Positions 27,246 through 35,115 of a stretch of 64,000 nt of DNA are shown one piece after another. Positions within the stretch are counted from its first letter, which is position 1. Each line of letters begins with the position of its first letter. Location of the stretch: contig JBQTJW010000007.1 in the NCBI GenBank assembly GCA_052386745.1, positions 124,001 to 188,000 on the forward strand, written 5' to 3'. The DNA comes from Panacagrimonas sp052386745 (GTDB taxonomy: Bacteria; Pseudomonadota; Gammaproteobacteria; Nevskiales; Nevskiaceae). The notes beneath the pieces were generated by a model. That model saw only the letters and a program-made list of their open reading frames with translations, ran no database searches and was not told the DNA's origin. Made by a program: the position numbers and the translations under genes.

Positions 27246-27791
27246 TTACGGCTCCTCCGGGGAGTCTGGGGATTTGCTGCCGATGGAGTCGGCCAGCTTG
27301 GTGATGGCTTGAGCCAGCTGATCGTCTTTCTTGTCCCCTGACTGTGATGACAGGAACTGCCCGATCAGGTTTTCAAGGACCAGAGCGCTCTGGGTGAGCT
27401 TGAGCGTGCTGCCTTCCTTGAGCGCCGCTTCAGACCCCCCGGGTTCGAGCCCGACGTACTGCTCGCCCAGCAGCCCCGCGGTCAGGATCTTGGCGTTGGA
27501 GTCGTCGGGGATATTGCTGTACGTGTTGGATAGTTCGAGCGTGACGTTCGCCTCGAACGTATCCGGACTGATGGTGATGTCGCGAACGCGGCCCACCTTG
27601 ACGCCCGCCATGGTCACCGCCGACCCGGACTTGAGCCCGCCGATATTGTCGAACGAGGCGTTCACCCGGTAGGTCTGGCCGGCTCCGCCCACAGTGTCGA
27701 GGCTGGCGACGCGGAAGGTCAGCACGAAAACGGCCGCCACGCCCACACAGACGAACAGTCCGACCATCATTTCGAGTGCGCGTGATTGCAT
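27246..27791 (-). CDS. mlaD: MCE-domain protein MlaD
   Basis: Encodes 181 residues. A single N-terminal TM helix (about 8-27) anchors a periplasmic MCE domain (about 38-115), with the typical FDNIGGLKSGSAVTMAGVKVG and GLLGEQYVGLEPGG segments. It forms a hexameric ring over MlaE that channels lipids. The Lys/Asp-rich C-terminal tail is longer than strictly needed. It lies 29 nt after mlaE. Confidence 0.95.
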   Translation of the reverse strand: MQSRALEMMVGLFVCVGVAAVFVLTFRVASLDTVGGAGQTYRVNASFDNIGGLKSGSAVTMAGVKVGRVRDITISPDTFEANVTLELSNTYSNIPDDSNAKILTAGLLGEQYVGLEPGGSEAALKEGSTLKLTQSALVLENLIGQFLSSQSGDKKDDQLAQAITKLADSIGSKSPDSPEEP

Positions 27792-27820
27792 GTGATGAAC
27801 CTAGAGCGAGGGGCTTAACT

Positions 27821-28588
27821 TCACTTGAACATGAAGGCCGTGAGGATGAAGTCGAGCGCGAGGATCGACAGGGACGACAGCACCACGGTGGAGGTCGTGG
27901 CGCGGGAAACGCCTTCTGAGGTGGGCTCGGCGTGGTAACCCTGGTACACGGCAATCCACGTCACCACCACGCCGAACGCGGAGGCCTTGATCAGCCCGTC
28001 GATGACGTCCCGGATCTCCACGCTGCTGCGGATCTGCGACCAGTAGCTGCCTGCATCGACGCCCAGGAGCTCGACCCCAATCGCATGTCCCCCGGCGATA
28101 CCGATGGCCATGACCGCGAAGATCGAGGCCAGCAGGGGCATGGCGATGATGCCCGCAACGAAACGGGGCGTGACCACGCGGCGCATCGGGTCGATGGCCA
28201 TCATTTCCATGGCCGAGAGCTGGTCGGTGGCCCGCATCAGGCCGAGTTCGGCCGCCAGGGCCGAGCCGGCGCGGCCGGCGAACAGCAAGGCGGTCACCAC
28301 CGGCCCCAGTTCGCGCACGATCACCAGCGCAACGAACACGCCCAGCGACTCCTCCGCGCCGAAACGAATCAGCGTCCGGTAACCCTGCAGCGCCAGCACC
28401 ATGCCGACGAAGGAGCCGGCGAGCACGATGATGACCATCGACAGCTGGCCCACGTAGTACAGCTGCTGCACGATCAGCCGCGGCCGCGCGAACGTGGCGG
28501 GCAGGGCGGCAACCATCGCCATGAGAAAGAACTGCGCCCGTCCCAGCCCGGACAGGAAATTCCGGATGACATTCCAGGCCTGGATCAT
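27821..28588 (-). CDS. mlaE: ABC transporter permease MlaE
   Basis: Encodes 255 residues with five to six transmembrane helices and the MlaE signature: GSFVGMVLALQGY, RELGPVVTALLFAGRAGSA, LGLMRATDQLSAMEMM and DPMRRVVTPR. Membrane channel of the MlaFEDB complex. Its start overlaps the mlaF stop by 4 nt, so the two are coupled. Confidence 0.96.
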   Translation of the reverse strand: MIQAWNVIRNFLSGLGRAQFFLMAMVAALPATFARPRLIVQQLYYVGQLSMVIIVLAGSFVGMVLALQGYRTLIRFGAEESLGVFVALVIVRELGPVVTALLFAGRAGSALAAELGLMRATDQLSAMEMMAIDPMRRVVTPRFVAGIIAMPLLASIFAVMAIGIAGGHAIGVELLGVDAGSYWSQIRSSVEIRDVIDGLIKASAFGVVVTWIAVYQGYHAEPTSEGVSRATTSTVVLSSLSILALDFILTAFMFK

Positions 28589-29460
28589 TTGAGGTTCCGG
28601 CCCAGCAGGTCATCGCCGTAGTCGCGCGCCTTGTAGTGGAAGGCCACCGGCCCATCGGGCTCACCGCGCAGGAACTGCTGCACCCAGGGATGCTCCGACT
28701 CGCGGATGCGGTCGGGCGTGCCGTGCGCCTGGACCTTGCCGTCGGCGATCAGGTAGCCGTAATCGGCAATGGACAGCACTTCCTCCAGGTCGTGCGAAAC
28801 GACGATGGAGGTGAGGTTCAGCGCATCGTTGAGCATGCGGATGAGTCGCATGAGCACGCCCATGGAAATGGGATCCTGCCCGGAAAACGGCTCGTCGTAC
28901 ATGACAAGGTCGGGGTCCAGCGCGATGGCGCGCGCCAGGGCCACGCGCCGCGCCATGCCGCCGGAGAGCTGCTGCGGGTAGAGCGCGTGCGCGCCGCGCA
29001 GCCCGACCGCCTGCAACTTCATCAGCACCAGGTCGCGGATCATCGACTGCGGAAGCCGGGTCTGCTCGCGCAGGGGAAAGGCCACGTTCTCGAAGACGGT
29101 GAGGTCGGTCAGCAGCGCGCCGTTCTGGAACAGCATGCCCATGCGCTTGCGCAGTTCGTAAAGCGGGCCGCGGCCCAGGCTGTGGACGTCGATGCCATCA
29201 AATTCCACGGTGCCGGACTTGGGCCGCCACTGCCCGCCGATCAGGCGCAGCAGCGTGGTCTTGCCGGTGCCGGACGGGCCCATGATGGCCGTGACCTTGC
29301 CGCGCGGAATGTCGATGTCCACCCCGCCGTAGATCACCCGCGAGCCGTGGGCGAAATGCAGGTCGCGGGTCTTCACCAGCACGGCACTGGGACTGCCGGC
29401 CAGGGACTTATGACTACCCGTACTGGCGCCAGGGGAAACGGCCGGAGGGATGCGGGTCAT
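28585..29460 (-). CDS. mlaF: ABC transporter ATP-binding protein MlaF
   Basis: Encodes 291 residues. ATPase of the Mla phospholipid transporter. It has Walker A GPSGTGKTT, the ABC signature LSGGMARR and Walker B DLVMYDEPF, with GQDPISMG typical of the family. The first about 25 residues (Ser/Pro/Gly-rich) precede the conserved domain, so a later start is possible, though no better start codon was found. It is first in the mlaFEDCB-mlaA cluster, and its promoter should lie in the 92-nt gap after lipB. Confidence 0.94.
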   Translation of the reverse strand: MTRIPPAVSPGASTGSHKSLAGSPSAVLVKTRDLHFAHGSRVIYGGVDIDIPRGKVTAIMGPSGTGKTTLLRLIGGQWRPKSGTVEFDGIDVHSLGRGPLYELRKRMGMLFQNGALLTDLTVFENVAFPLREQTRLPQSMIRDLVLMKLQAVGLRGAHALYPQQLSGGMARRVALARAIALDPDLVMYDEPFSGQDPISMGVLMRLIRMLNDALNLTSIVVSHDLEEVLSIADYGYLIADGKVQAHGTPDRIRESEHPWVQQFLRGEPDGPVAFHYKARDYGDDLLGRNLK

Positions 29461-29552
29461 GATCCTATTCTACGGTTTAATCGCGAGCTGGCAGGCGGGT
29501 CGCGCTGTCCGGGTCCCACAACGTGACCCCCGATTGCCGGTGCGCGGCGAAT

Positions 29553-30224
29553 TCAATGGGCGTACGACGAAGCGGTCTCCCCCAGGCGGGATGCCAGCGT
29601 CGCAGCAAGTTTGCGGCCCACTTCATCCAGGCTGACCGGCGATGCGGCGAGGTCGGCGATCTGCGTCATCCGCATGCCCACCAGGCCGCAGGGATTGATG
29701 CGCGAGAACGGCGCGAGATCCATCGCCACGTTCAGCGCCAAGCCGTGATAGCTGCGTCCCCGCGTCACGCGCAGACCGATCGAGCCGATCTTGCGCACCT
29801 CGGTGCCCGAGCCCCCCGAGGCAAAGTTCCGCGCCACGTAGACGCCCGGCGCATCGCTTCTGGAGAAAGCAGCAATGCCGAACCCGGCAAGCACGCTCAC
29901 CATCGACTGTTCCAGCAGCGTGACCAGCTGCCGGATGCCCAGGGCACGCCGGTGCAGGTCGAGCAGCGGATACGCGATCAGCTGGCCCGGGCCGTGATAG
30001 GTGACCTGCCCGCCGCGCGTGGTGTGGACGACGGGAATGTCGCCCGCATCCAGCAGGTGCTCGGCGCGCCCGGCCTGCCCCTGGGTGAAGACCGGCGGAT
30101 GTTGCAGGAGCCAGATTTCGTCGTCGGTGCTTTCGGTTCGCGACTCGCTGAACTCGCGCATCGCCTGAACCGTTTCGACGTAAGGCTGAAGGCCGAGGTG
30201 GCGAACGATTACTTCGCCAGCCAC
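29553..30224 (-). CDS. lipB: Octanoyltransferase LipB
   Basis: Encodes 223 residues. Transfers octanoyl from ACP to lipoyl domains. The conserved N-terminus (RHLGLQPYVETVQAMREF) begins before any ATG, so a GTG at 30224 is the likely start; this overlaps the carboxypeptidase gene by 16 nt. Active-site features are RGGQVTYHGPGQL, the catalytic Lys in VRKIGSIGLRV and the Cys in NPCGLVGM. The small DUF493/YbeD gene that often sits between dacA and lipB is absent. Confidence 0.93.
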   Translation of the reverse strand: MAGEVIVRHLGLQPYVETVQAMREFSESRTESTDDEIWLLQHPPVFTQGQAGRAEHLLDAGDIPVVHTTRGGQVTYHGPGQLIAYPLLDLHRRALGIRQLVTLLEQSMVSVLAGFGIAAFSRSDAPGVYVARNFASGGSGTEVRKIGSIGLRVTRGRSYHGLALNVAMDLAPFSRINPCGLVGMRMTQIADLAASPVSLDEVGRKLAATLASRLGETASSYAH

Positions 30225-31363
30225 ATCCTGGTCCGATCCGAGAGGCGCTCCAGGAAGCTCCCTGCCGGCGCTTCGCTCAGGGCGATCAGGGGCAGCGTGC
30301 GCACCGTCTTGCCTTCCATGGACACCGTGACGCTGCCCAGCTTCTGGTTCAGCAGCACCGGCGCAACCACCGGCTCGTTGACCTGGGTCTTGAACTGGAG
30401 CTGGTCCTTGGTCCCGCGGGGGAGGACCAGTTCCAGCGCGGGCGCACCCACCGCGAGTTCGTTGGCTGAGCCCTGCCACAGGCGTACGTTCGCCAGCGGC
30501 TTGCCGGGCCCGAATAGGCTCACGTTCTCGAAGAACCGGAAGCCCCAGTTCATCAGTTCCATGCTGGCCTGCGCGCGGTACTTCATGCTGGGTGTTCCCA
30601 TCAACGCGGCGATCAGGCGCCGATCGTCGCGCTTGATCGAGGACAGCAGGCAGAACCCCGCGGTGCTGGTGTGCCCGGTCTTGATGCCGTCGGCGCCCGG
30701 GTCCATGTCCAGCAGGATGTTGCGGTTGCCCTGCTTGATGCCGTTGAACACGAAGTCGCGCTGCGAGTAGACCTTGTACTCCTCGGGGAAATCGCGGATC
30801 AGCGCGCGGCCCAGGATGGCGATGTCCCGTGCCGTGGTGTAGTGCTCGGGATTCGGCAGGCCGGGGGCGTTGGTGAAGTGCGAATTCTTCATCCCCAGCT
30901 TCTGCGCGTACTGGTTCATCAGCTCCGCGAAGGCGTCTTCGCTGCCGGCCACGTGCTCGGCCACGGCAATACTTGCATCGTTGCCGGACTGGATGACGAT
31001 GCCGTCGATCAGGTCCTTGAGCGCCACGCGCGAGCCTACGTTAAGAAACATGCGCGACTCCTTGGAGTCCATGCCCTGGCGCCAGGCCTTCTCGCTGATC
31101 AGCACCGAATCGTCCCACTTCAGGTGGCCGGCCCGGATCTCCTCGTACACCACGTAAGACAGCAATACCTTGGTGATGCTGGCAGGCTCCACGCGCTCGT
31201 CGGCATTCTGCTCGGCCAGAACATCGCCGCTGGCGAAATCCATGAGGACGAATGACTTGGCATCGACCTTCGGCGGGTCCGGCACCTTGGCCGCCAGGGC
31301 GGGCAGGGAAGCAAGCACGAAAAGGGCAGAAGCAAACAGGTGACGGGTCATCTCGGGGCGCAT
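30209..31363 (-). CDS. D-alanyl-D-alanine carboxypeptidase (PBP5/6 type)
   Basis: Encodes 384 residues from the Met at 31363; the Met four codons later (31351) is equally possible. A penicillin-binding protein that trims pentapeptides of peptidoglycan. It has a signal peptide ending near LPALAA. The catalytic SxxK is S-I-T-K (Ser62), then SGN, then KTG in DGIKTGHT. A C-terminal beta-domain (PBP5_C) and an amphipathic anchoring helix at the end (FLERLSDRTRMWLAK) follow. It corresponds to DacA/DacC. It lies between rlpA and lipB in the envelope block. Confidence 0.93.
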   Translation of the reverse strand: MRPEMTRHLFASALFVLASLPALAAKVPDPPKVDAKSFVLMDFASGDVLAEQNADERVEPASITKVLLSYVVYEEIRAGHLKWDDSVLISEKAWRQGMDSKESRMFLNVGSRVALKDLIDGIVIQSGNDASIAVAEHVAGSEDAFAELMNQYAQKLGMKNSHFTNAPGLPNPEHYTTARDIAILGRALIRDFPEEYKVYSQRDFVFNGIKQGNRNILLDMDPGADGIKTGHTSTAGFCLLSSIKRDDRRLIAALMGTPSMKYRAQASMELMNWGFRFFENVSLFGPGKPLANVRLWQGSANELAVGAPALELVLPRGTKDQLQFKTQVNEPVVAPVLLNQKLGSVTVSMEGKTVRTLPLIALSEAPAGSFLERLSDRTRMWLAK

Positions 31364-31388
31364 GGAAATCACAGCGGGAGTGAAAGCA

Positions 31389-32423
31389 TTATCGCCGCGC
31401 GGTTCGGGTCGGGCGAGGTTTGTCGGGGGCACTGTCGGCCACGGCAATGGCCTCGTAACCGATTGCGCGCAGCCGGGTGCGAACCTTGTCCATGCCCTTC
31501 GGCTGGGGGAAGGGCCCGATCACCACGCGATGCACGGGGTCCCCGTTGCTGAGCCTGCCGGAGCGCACCTGCACGGGCTTGAAACCCTGCCCGGTCAGCT
31601 CCTCGCGCAGCGCCAGCGCGTTGATGGGGTCGGAATAGGCGGCCACCTGCAGGAGCCCGGCCCGTCCGGGCGCGACCGCTTTCACCTGGAGCTGGGGCGC
31701 GGGTGTCAGCTTCTGTCCGGGCGTGATCGCCTCCACCTCGACCATGGCAATCCGGTCCACCGTGCCCAGGCGGACTGCCGCGGCGTACGAAAGGTCGATG
31801 ACGCGGCCCGGATGGAACGGCCCGCGATCGTTGACCCGCACGATCACCGACTTGCCATTGCCCAGGTTGGTGATCCGCACATACGTTGGCAGCGGCAGCT
31901 GCTTGTGCGCGGCGGTGAGTTCGAACATGTCGTACACCTCGCCGTTGGACGTCTTCTTGCCGTGGAACTTGGTGCCGTACCAGGAGGCAAGCCCGGTTTC
32001 CCTGAACGAGCGGGCCGAAGTCATCACCTTGTACGTCTGCCCCAGCACTTCGTAGTTCGGCCGGTTGCCGCCAGGGCTGGGCGGTTCGTGGGTGGGAATC
32101 GGGTCGGGAATCTGATCGAGATTGGGCGGAATGTCGCGCGGGTCGGGCGGACCGTCGCGCTCGACCACCACATCTTCCAGGGCGTCGATGCCCTGCAGTT
32201 CTTCGCTCATCCGCAGTTGCGGGGACGCTGCCAGGGCCTCGCTGGAGGCATCCGCGACCGCCTCGGAAACCGGCTTGCGACGGGTCACGCTGCTCTTGGG
32301 CGGGGGAATGAGCACCTGGCGCGTGGGGGCGGCGCCGGGCCGCTTGGGCGGGGCGCTCGTACAGCCGCCCAGGGCGAGCGCCGCAACCGCGCAGAAGGGA
32401 AGGGTGAGGGACCGGATGTTCAC
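31389..32423 (-). CDS. rlpA: RlpA-family septal lipoprotein with SPOR domain
   Basis: Encodes 344 residues from a GTG that overlaps the mltB stop (GTGA). A lipoprotein with lipobox LGGC (Cys21). It contains a low-complexity Pro-rich linker (about 25-130), a double-psi beta-barrel (about 135-225: GLASWYGTKFHGKKTSNGE, then VRVNDRGPF) and a C-terminal SPOR domain (about 255-330) that binds denuded septal glycan. The DPBB resembles lytic transglycosylases that cleave such glycan. It neighbours mltB and dacA, a usual wall-remodelling grouping. Confidence 0.94.
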   Translation of the reverse strand: MNIRSLTLPFCAVAALALGGCTSAPPKRPGAAPTRQVLIPPPKSSVTRRKPVSEAVADASSEALAASPQLRMSEELQGIDALEDVVVERDGPPDPRDIPPNLDQIPDPIPTHEPPSPGGNRPNYEVLGQTYKVMTSARSFRETGLASWYGTKFHGKKTSNGEVYDMFELTAAHKQLPLPTYVRITNLGNGKSVIVRVNDRGPFHPGRVIDLSYAAAVRLGTVDRIAMVEVEAITPGQKLTPAPQLQVKAVAPGRAGLLQVAAYSDPINALALREELTGQGFKPVQVRSGRLSNGDPVHRVVIGPFPQPKGMDKVRTRLRAIGYEAIAVADSAPDKPRPTRTARR

Positions 32424-33424
32424 TCGGCACCACTCCGTGAGGCTTCGAGTTGCGCCATTTCCCGGGCCAGCAGGCCCACCGTCATGGCGTAGTAGACGCG
32501 CGGGTTGTAGCTCATCACCGAGTAGAAATTGTGCAGGCCCAGCCAGTACTCGAAGCCGTCGTCGAGCCTGAGTTCGATGACGCCGACCGGCGTCTCGGGT
32601 GGCAGGGAAATTTCACTTTCGATGCCCAGCACCGCGAGCGCCGCAACGGTGTGGGAGACGCGCCCGGAGTTGATCCTGACCTCCGGCGGCAGGGACTTGG
32701 TGAGCCGGGCCTTCACCATCAGCGGCTCGCCGCGCCTCCAGCCGCGCCCGGTGTCGTATTCGCTCAGGTAGCGGGCGACGCTTCCGATGGCGTCCGCGGC
32801 CTGCCACAGGTCGCGACGGCCGTCACCATCAAAATCCACCGATAGCCGCCGGTAATTGCTCGGCATGAACTGCGCCCATCCCATCGCACCCGCATAACTG
32901 CCCTTGGGGTCGGCCGGATTGACGCCGAAGTCGCGGCAGAACAGGAAGAACTGGCGAAGCTCGCTGAAGAAGAAATCGGAACGCGTAGGGTGTTCGAAGC
33001 CCTGCGTCGCCAGGGCATCCAGCACGCGGGTCGAGCCCGTCGTGCGGCCGAAGTTGGTTTCCAGGCCGAGCACTCCGGCGATCACCGACGGGGCGACGCC
33101 ATATTCCGACTCGGCCCGCGCCAGCAGGTCGCGATGGTCGGCGATGAACTGTGCGCCGCGGTCGATGCGCGGTGCGTCCACCCGCTTGGTCGCGTACATC
33201 GTCCAGGTTTCCACGCGTTCGGCCGATTTCTGTTCCGCCTCCACCAGCTTGGGAATGCGCTCGGCCTGCACCAGTGCGTCCCGCACCACGTGGATCTCTT
33301 CGGCGCTGAAGCCGTCCTGCGTCGCCAAGCCCTGCATCAACTCGGCCGCACGCGCGCTGCCGCTGTAGTCGGCATGCGCAGGCAGACACGAGAGGAGTAA
33401 GAGGCCGGAGCAAACGTGTCGCAA
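32420..33424 (-). CDS. mltB: Lytic murein transglycosylase B
   Basis: Encodes 334 residues. A soluble-lytic-transglycosylase-like enzyme of the MltB class. The catalytic Glu is in GVLGLETNFGR; SYAGAMGWAQFMPS and FDGDGRRDLW follow, as in MltB. The start is TTG (33424): a stop lies four codons upstream and no ATG/GTG fits. The short N-terminus could be a lipoprotein signal (L-L-S-C) or a signal peptidase I site after AHA. No ribosome binding site is seen. It is first in the mltB-rlpA pair. Confidence 0.92.
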   Translation of the reverse strand: MRHVCSGLLLLSCLPAHADYSGSARAAELMQGLATQDGFSAEEIHVVRDALVQAERIPKLVEAEQKSAERVETWTMYATKRVDAPRIDRGAQFIADHRDLLARAESEYGVAPSVIAGVLGLETNFGRTTGSTRVLDALATQGFEHPTRSDFFFSELRQFFLFCRDFGVNPADPKGSYAGAMGWAQFMPSNYRRLSVDFDGDGRRDLWQAADAIGSVARYLSEYDTGRGWRRGEPLMVKARLTKSLPPEVRINSGRVSHTVAALAVLGIESEISLPPETPVGVIELRLDDGFEYWLGLHNFYSVMSYNPRVYYAMTVGLLAREMAQLEASRSGAE

Positions 33425-33657
33425 TTTATGGGATCAATGAGCAATAGACTGCCGCACCATAAACGGAACTGGTTGTCACGCCAAGCCATGGCGAAGTGTG
33501 GCCTCCTCGTGCTCATCCAACTTTAGGCCCATGGAAGGGCCGAATGGCGAAACCCTCGTTTCATCACGCAGCATTTTTCGGCGGTCTACGCGTGTTCCGG
33601 GATGTGCCCGTTTGGGGGCCGGTTCGGAGCAGCCCCGTGTCCAGGCCGAGGCCCGCT

Positions 33658-35115
33658 TCAATGCTCCCGCAGTGCCCGGTCCTTGGTCTTCATCAAGGGC
33701 TTGAGCAGGTACTGCAGCACGGTGCGCTGATCGGTGCGGATATCCGCCGTTGCTTCCATGCCGGGGAGGATGTTCACTGGCCGATCCAGGCTTTTCAGGC
33801 GATTGGACGTGGTGCGTACGCGAATCAGGTAATAGGGATTTTCCTCGCGGTCGGCCGGCGTTTCGGGAATCACCGTATCGGCGCTGATCTGTTCGAGCAC
33901 ACCGTCGAAGCCGCCGTAGATCGTGTAATCGTAGGCAGAGAGCTTGACCGTGGCCGGCTGTCCGATCTGCAGGAACGCGATGTCCGACGGCCGGACCCTC
34001 GCCTCGATCAGCAAGGTCTCGTCGATGGGCACGATCTCGATCAGGTCCATGCCCGGCTGCACCACGCCGCCGACCGTGCTGATCTTGACCTGCTTGACGA
34101 TCCCGGCCATCGGTGCCCGCACCAGGGTGCGGGTCACGCGGTCCTCCAGTTCCACGTTCCCGGCGCTGGCCATGGCCTGTTCCGCGCGCGTCTCGCCGAG
34201 TTCCTTGGACGCCTCGGCGCGGTGCTGCGCCGCATAGCCGCCGAACTTCTGCCGGACCTCCTTCAGTGCGGATTCCAGCCGCGGAATCGCGAGCCGGCTG
34301 GCTTCGAGGTCGCCGTGCAGTTCATTGGCGGCGCGCTCCAGGCGCAGCACCTCCACCTGCGAAACGGCGCCCTGCGCCGCGAGCGGCCGGGTCAGGGCCA
34401 GCTCGCGAGCCACCAGCGCCTCGCTGGAGACGAGCTGACGCTCGCGCGAGCGCATTTCCTCCAGTTCCTGCGCCCGCTGCGTGGCCTGCTCCCGCAGCAC
34501 CTGCAGGCTGGTGTTGAGCTCGCGCTGCCGCGCCTCGAACAGCGCGTGCTCCTCGGCCACGATGCGCGGATTCTTCGCCGAGAGATCCGCCGGCGGCACA
34601 AAGGGTTTGCCTTCCGCCTCCGCGTTCAGCCTTGCGATGCGCGCCTGCAGGAACTGGTCCTTGGCCTCTCCTTCGCGCAGCTGGGAGCTGAAACGCGTTG
34701 CGTCCAGCTCCATCACCACCTGATCCTTCTTCACCATGTCACCGGCCTTCACCCGGATGACCGACACGATGCCGCCTTCCAGGTTCTGTACCACCTGCAC
34801 GCGACTGCTGGGAATGACCCGACCCTGGCCGACGACGATCTGGTCGATCTCTGCCAGGGCCGCCCACAGCAGCGCGCAGGCGAAGAACGCGATCACGCTC
34901 CAGAGAATCCAGTGGGTGGCCCGTGGCGGTCCCTGCAGCAGTGCGGCGGAGCGCTCGCGCATGAACTCCGTGTCCGGCACCTGCGCACGGAACAGGTCCA
35001 GGAAGCGCCCGCCAAAGCGACGCTCCACCTCAGGCGCATCCGGCGGTGCGTCCGTCGGCGCCATGCCGGGAGGCAGGGGCACGGGCATGCCCTGTGGCTC
35101 AGCGGGGTGCTGCAT
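33658..35115 (-). CDS. Type I secretion membrane fusion protein (HlyD family)
   Basis: Encodes 485 residues from the ATG at 35115, which overlaps the ABC gene by 17 nt. Periplasmic adaptor of a type I secretion system. A cytoplasmic N-terminus with a Pro-rich stretch is followed by one TM helix (about 66-88), a lipoyl half (GGIVSVIRVKAGDMVKKDQ), long coiled coils (about 140-320), the second lipoyl half (APMAGIVKQVKI) and a C-terminal beta-barrel. Last of adhesin, TolC, ABC and HlyD on this strand. Confidence 0.93.
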   Translation of the reverse strand: MQHPAEPQGMPVPLPPGMAPTDAPPDAPEVERRFGGRFLDLFRAQVPDTEFMRERSAALLQGPPRATHWILWSVIAFFACALLWAALAEIDQIVVGQGRVIPSSRVQVVQNLEGGIVSVIRVKAGDMVKKDQVVMELDATRFSSQLREGEAKDQFLQARIARLNAEAEGKPFVPPADLSAKNPRIVAEEHALFEARQRELNTSLQVLREQATQRAQELEEMRSRERQLVSSEALVARELALTRPLAAQGAVSQVEVLRLERAANELHGDLEASRLAIPRLESALKEVRQKFGGYAAQHRAEASKELGETRAEQAMASAGNVELEDRVTRTLVRAPMAGIVKQVKISTVGGVVQPGMDLIEIVPIDETLLIEARVRPSDIAFLQIGQPATVKLSAYDYTIYGGFDGVLEQISADTVIPETPADREENPYYLIRVRTTSNRLKSLDRPVNILPGMEATADIRTDQRTVLQYLLKPLMKTKDRALREH

